Assembly: GCA_965237485.1 (NCBI GenBank)
Contig: CBDEFQ010000003.1
Span: forward strand, 1-64,000
Reading direction: 5' to 3'
Source of the DNA: JAAELZ01 sp965237485
GTDB taxonomy: Bacteria > Pseudomonadota > Gammaproteobacteria > Arenicellales > Poriferihabitantaceae
Length of the DNA stretch: 64,000 nucleotides
Made by a program: the position numbers and the translations under genes
Shown here: positions 61,346 to 64,000 of the stretch, in pieces
Position numbering within the stretch: the first letter of the stretch is position 1
Layout: each line of letters opens with the position of its first letter
Notes under the pieces: generated by a model
Told to the model about the DNA's origin: nothing
The model's input: the letters and a program-made list of their open reading frames with translations, nothing else
Databases searched by the model: none

Positions 61346-62583
61346 CCACTTTACGTTAAAATCACTTGACCGTTTGAAGGCTTGGTGCAAGTGGCCACGC
61401 TTCGTAAAATTCGGTGGCCACGGTTGTAAAAATACGCAGTTACTCTTATGTGCAAGTGAAACGCCTGGCTGCCAGCTATCTCAAGCACGGTAGAATCCAG
61501 TGGCGACATCGTGCCACAAGGGGCTTTGCTAGACGCTATAGCAATCAAGACATTAAGCTTCTAGCAGAGATGGATGAACTCCACGGTACGTTATCAGGCC
61601 ATGCCACTAAGAAACTCTGTGAGCGCGCCTTGGTTGTCTATGAGCAAACTGAGTATGCCAACCTGGCACGTATCTCGGTTTCTCATCTATACAATCTACG
61701 CCGATCTAAACCCTACCAGAACAATCGCCGTCACTTTGAAAAGACACATTCCAAGCCTTCTTCTATCGGCCAAAGACGTAAGCCACAGCCAGAAGGTCAA
61801 CCTGGCTATAGCCGTGTAGATACAGTGCATCAGGGCGATAAGGACAAGGTTAAAGGGGTCTATCATATCAACGCCGTTGATGAGATCACCCCGTTTGAAG
61901 TCGTGTCTTCTACACAGAAAATATCAGAGCCATTCTTGATGCCTATTCTCACTCAAATGCTAGAGCAATTCCCCTTTGCGATTAAAGGCTTTCATGCCGA
62001 TAATGGCAGTGAATACATTAACCAATCGGTGGTGCGATTGTTGAATAAGCTATTAATCGAGTTGACCCAATCCAGGGCTAGACACCGTAACGACCATGCC
62101 TTAGTTGAGTGCAACAATGGGGCCATCGTGCGCAAGCATCTTGGCTTCATGCATATCCCGCAAAAATATGCGCCTGAGATTAATCAATTTGCCACCGACT
62201 TTCTTAACCCTTATTTGAATTATCACCGACCTTGTTTCTTCCCACAGATCAGCACTAACAACAAAGGAAAACAAGTCAAAACCTATCCATATCGAAACAT
62301 GATGACGCCTTATGAAAAACTCAAATCGTTGACCAATGCACAGTCATATCTTAAAACTCACATCTCGTTTACAATGCTTGACGATATCGTTTATCAGATG
62401 ACTGATAATGAGGCAGCAAAACAACTCAATGAGGAAAAAACTAAACTCTTTAAAAACATCTTTGAACAGAAATGACAATCAACTTCTCGGTATCATTCCT
62501 GTATTGGAATAGACTCTCGAAGCTGAGTTTCATTATATTTCGCAGATCGATAGTAATCTAAATTAGATTCATATTTCTTTATT

Positions 62584-63786
62584 GAGAGTGCAGCATAACT
62601 CATCGAGTATCTACATAATTTGTTAAAATTAGGCATGCAAAAACCATTCGCCACCCAACGAGATTTATTAGTATCAAGATCAGATTTGGATCATCCAATT
62701 CTGCATGGTCTTGATGATACAGAAGCACTATTAGATTGGAGCGAAATAGAGACACTGCTTTCATCTATTTATGCTGGCACTACTGGCCGCCCTAGTTATC
62801 CATTACTTAGTTTGTTCCGCAGCTTGATGCTGGGAATTTGGTATGAACTGTCGGATAGGGAGTTAGCACAGTGCTTATTTAGAGATTTATTGTTTCGTAA
62901 GTTTTGCCGCTTTGAGTTAGGCGGCGATGTACCTGAAGCTTCGACCCTTGGGCGCTTTCGTAACCAGTTAATGGAGCACGAACTGTGGGATCGCTTGCTA
63001 GGTGAGATCAATCGTCAACTTGAAGCGAAGAACATTATTATGAGCAAGGGGCGCATCAACATTATAGATGCAACACCTATAGAAGCGGCTCGTTCTGGAA
63101 ATGGTAACGGCAAAGATGGGACGCCTAAGCGAGACCCTGAAGCGAGCTGGCATGTCAAAAATGACAGCCGAGGTCGAAAGAAGTCTACCTATGGCTACTC
63201 AGTGCATACGGGAGTTGATGAGGATGGGTTTGTTCAGCGCCAGAATGTGACGCCAGGGCATGTTCATGACAGCCAACTGCGCGATGAATTGCTGTTGGGC
63301 GATGAGACTGCCCTATATGCTGATGCGGCGTATAGTTCTGAGGAGACGCGAGATAAACTGGAGCAACTTGGAATTGATGATCAGGTTCAACGCAAGGGCT
63401 ATCGAGGTAATCCGTTGTCAGATGCAGACCGTACCCGTAATGCAGTTATTGCGGTAACGCGAGCAGGTGGCGAACGGCTCTTTGCGACTTACAAGCAGCA
63501 TTATGGTTTAGCTCGCACTCGGTTCATGGGGCTAGCGAAGAACCAGACTGTTTACGGCCTAGCGGCGATGGCAGCGAATATCCGTAAAGGTGCTAAGTTC
63601 TTAAGCTTGTATGGCTTGCCTGATTGGCACTATGCTGGATAGTTGTGCCTTTAATATGGCTTAGGTGCTCGAATTGATAAAATAGTGACTAAATGATGAT
63701 CGAATACGCGAAACTGGGCAAATATAGCTCAAAAAATGAGTGCTTCGAAAATATCAAACTAAAATCGTGAGTTACGCTGCGCTCTC
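62584..63786 (+). mobile_element. IS5-type element (type b), copy C
   Basis: 1203 bp, same ends as copies A and B. Flanks read TATT on both sides; the 5-bp duplication seen for A and B is not exact here (TTATT against TATTA). Inserted 68 bp to the right of the rve-type IS end. Confidence 0.92.
62635..63642 (+). CDS. IS5-family transposase (type b), copy C
   Basis: 335 aa from ATG 62635; differs from copy B only at a few residues (for example HGLDDTEALL). Complete DDE motifs (IIDATPIEAARSG, YADAAYSSEETRD, GGERLFATYKQ). Confidence 0.92.
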   Translation: MQKPFATQRDLLVSRSDLDHPILHGLDDTEALLDWSEIETLLSSIYAGTTGRPSYPLLSLFRSLMLGIWYELSDRELAQCLFRDLLFRKFCRFELGGDVPEASTLGRFRNQLMEHELWDRLLGEINRQLEAKNIIMSKGRINIIDATPIEAARSGNGNGKDGTPKRDPEASWHVKNDSRGRKKSTYGYSVHTGVDEDGFVQRQNVTPGHVHDSQLRDELLLGDETALYADAAYSSEETRDKLEQLGIDDQVQRKGYRGNPLSDADRTRNAVIAVTRAGGERLFATYKQHYGLARTRFMGLAKNQTVYGLAAMAANIRKGAKFLSLYGLPDWHYAG

Positions 63787-63839
63787 TATTAGTAATTCAA
63801 TACTCAAAATATAACTTCCTTTACGGTAGGGCTGAGTTC

Positions 63840-64000
63840 GAGTTATGCCTGAAAGTGGTGTATGGAGTAGTTGACTAAAAGCGGCGTATCGGGATGAGTT
63901 GAGTTTACAACAACTTAAACTTCCACAGACATACGCCACTATGAAACAGAATAAAATTATTTCCTTTGAAAAGCCAGAGCAAAGCATCGATCCGCTGCAA
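63840..64000 (+). mobile_element. IS256-type element (type a), left end, cut by window edge
   Basis: Begins GAGTTATGCC and matches the first 161 bp of the element at 10157, including the transposase start. It continues beyond the window. 53 bp of unassigned sequence separates it from IS5-type copy C. Confidence 0.92.
63941..64000 (+). CDS. IS256-type transposase, N-terminal fragment (partial at window edge)
   Basis: The first 20 codons (MKQNKIISFEKPEQ...) match the intact transposase at 10258. The rest lies outside the window. Confidence 0.82.
   Translation, partial: MKQNKIISFEKPEQSIDPLQ

Larger units (their letters stand above)
58491..61438 (+). mobile_element. IS21-family element (type a), with two MITE insertions
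   Basis: 2948 bp. Ends TGCATATTTTTACC (left) and, in reverse complement, TGCGTATTTTTAC (right), followed by repeated TTACCAACCGTGGCCA-like blocks typical of IS21. A perfect 5-bp duplication GTTAC at 58486-58490 and 61439-61443. Without the two MITEs and their duplications the element is 2612 bp. Confidence 0.92.
58281..62475 (+). pseudogene. rve-core transposase split by an IS21-family element
   Basis: Codons 1-70 (58281-58490; DKARLFLQGTDEIDLAIDG, RYITRISGY) continue in frame at 61444 (SYVQVKRLAASYLKHGR) once the IS21 element and one GTTAC are removed, giving about 413 aa. The DDE core is YSRVDTVHQGDKDKVKG (first Asp), GFHADNGSEYINQS (second Asp) and HALVECNNGAIVRKHLG (Glu). Otherwise uninterrupted, so precise loss of the insertion would restore it. 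Confidence 0.82.
58223..62515 (+). mobile_element. rve-type insertion sequence (IS481/ISNCY-like), interrupted by IS21 type a
   Basis: Inverted ends: left GACTGATTCTAATCGGAAATG and ACCGA, right (reverse complement) GTCTATTCCAATACAGG and AATGATACCGA. The transposase gene fills the element apart from the IS21-type insertion at 58491-61438. Removing that insertion leaves about 1.34 kb. A degraded relative lies at 32936-34750. The family name is tentative. Confidence 0.7.

Noticed and set aside
1..64000. The whole window as one composite transposon between the IS256-type copies at its two ends
   Set aside because: The segment contains core housekeeping operons in normal order, so the end copies are independent insertions; the window edges simply fall inside them.

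Overview
The window is a chromosomal segment of a gammaproteobacterium. Support comes from ordinary housekeeping genes in gammaproteobacterial order: ffh divergent from ypjD; hrcA-grpE-dnaK-dnaJ; nadK, recN, bamE; dapB-carA-carB-greA; and kdsD-lptC-lptA-lptB, which implies an LPS outer membrane. A very large insertion-sequence load and many broken genes suggest a genome under relaxed selection, such as a host-associated or bottlenecked lineage. Species cannot be named from the sequence alone.

Layout. (1) 1-9.9 kb: an eroding surface-polysaccharide cluster. wbpB, wbpD and wbpE look intact, but wbpA (two IS insertions), a GT2 glycosyltransferase (IS3) and a methyltransferase (frameshift, IS256-type) are broken. 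(2) 9.9-18.8 kb: tRNA-Leu(CAA), an intact IS256-type element, lipoprotein, ffh/ypjD, tsaB, a DinG/YoaA helicase, rfbD, rfbC. (3) 18.8-19.35 kb: two adjacent, unusually palindromic 261 and 274 bp elements. (4) 19.35-29.3 kb: dnaJ, dnaK and grpE with a sigma32-type promoter, and a heavily mutated hrcA split by an IS1595-type element carrying a DNA methyltransferase and a restriction-like nuclease. (5) 29.4-41 kb: nadK, recN, GNAT, bamE, hinT, greA, carB, carA, dapB, with one IS nest at 33-34.7 kb. (6) 41-45.3 kb: broken IS66-type element and a secreted-protein gene split by IS3 copies. (7) 45.5-48.4 kb: LPS transport genes. (8) 48.4-52.4 kb: IS21/IS5/MITE pile-up. (9) 52.4-58.2 kb: a type I-F cas1 relic, then a complete-looking type II-C CRISPR-Cas locus (tracrRNA, cas9, cas1, cas2, array of 13 repeats and 12 spacers). 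(10) 58.2-64 kb: a rve-type IS interrupted by an IS21 element that is itself hit twice by a 163 bp MITE, then IS5-type and IS256-type copies.

Main points of interest. The tracrRNA lies antisense, directly upstream of cas9, and can be folded against the whole 36-nt repeat. Every repeat carries a TATACT box at its crRNA-sense 3' end, so each spacer probably has its own promoter. A 162 bp MITE sits four codons before the native end of cas1, replaces the Cas1 tail and separates cas1 from cas2. The same MITE occurs five times with 5-bp AT-rich target duplications and ends that resemble IS1380-family (ISEcp1-like) ends. Two direct IS5-type copies bracket the CRISPR locus and could delete it by recombination.

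Limits: element boundaries come from inverted repeats and target duplications read by eye. Family names are from recognised protein motifs, with no database search.
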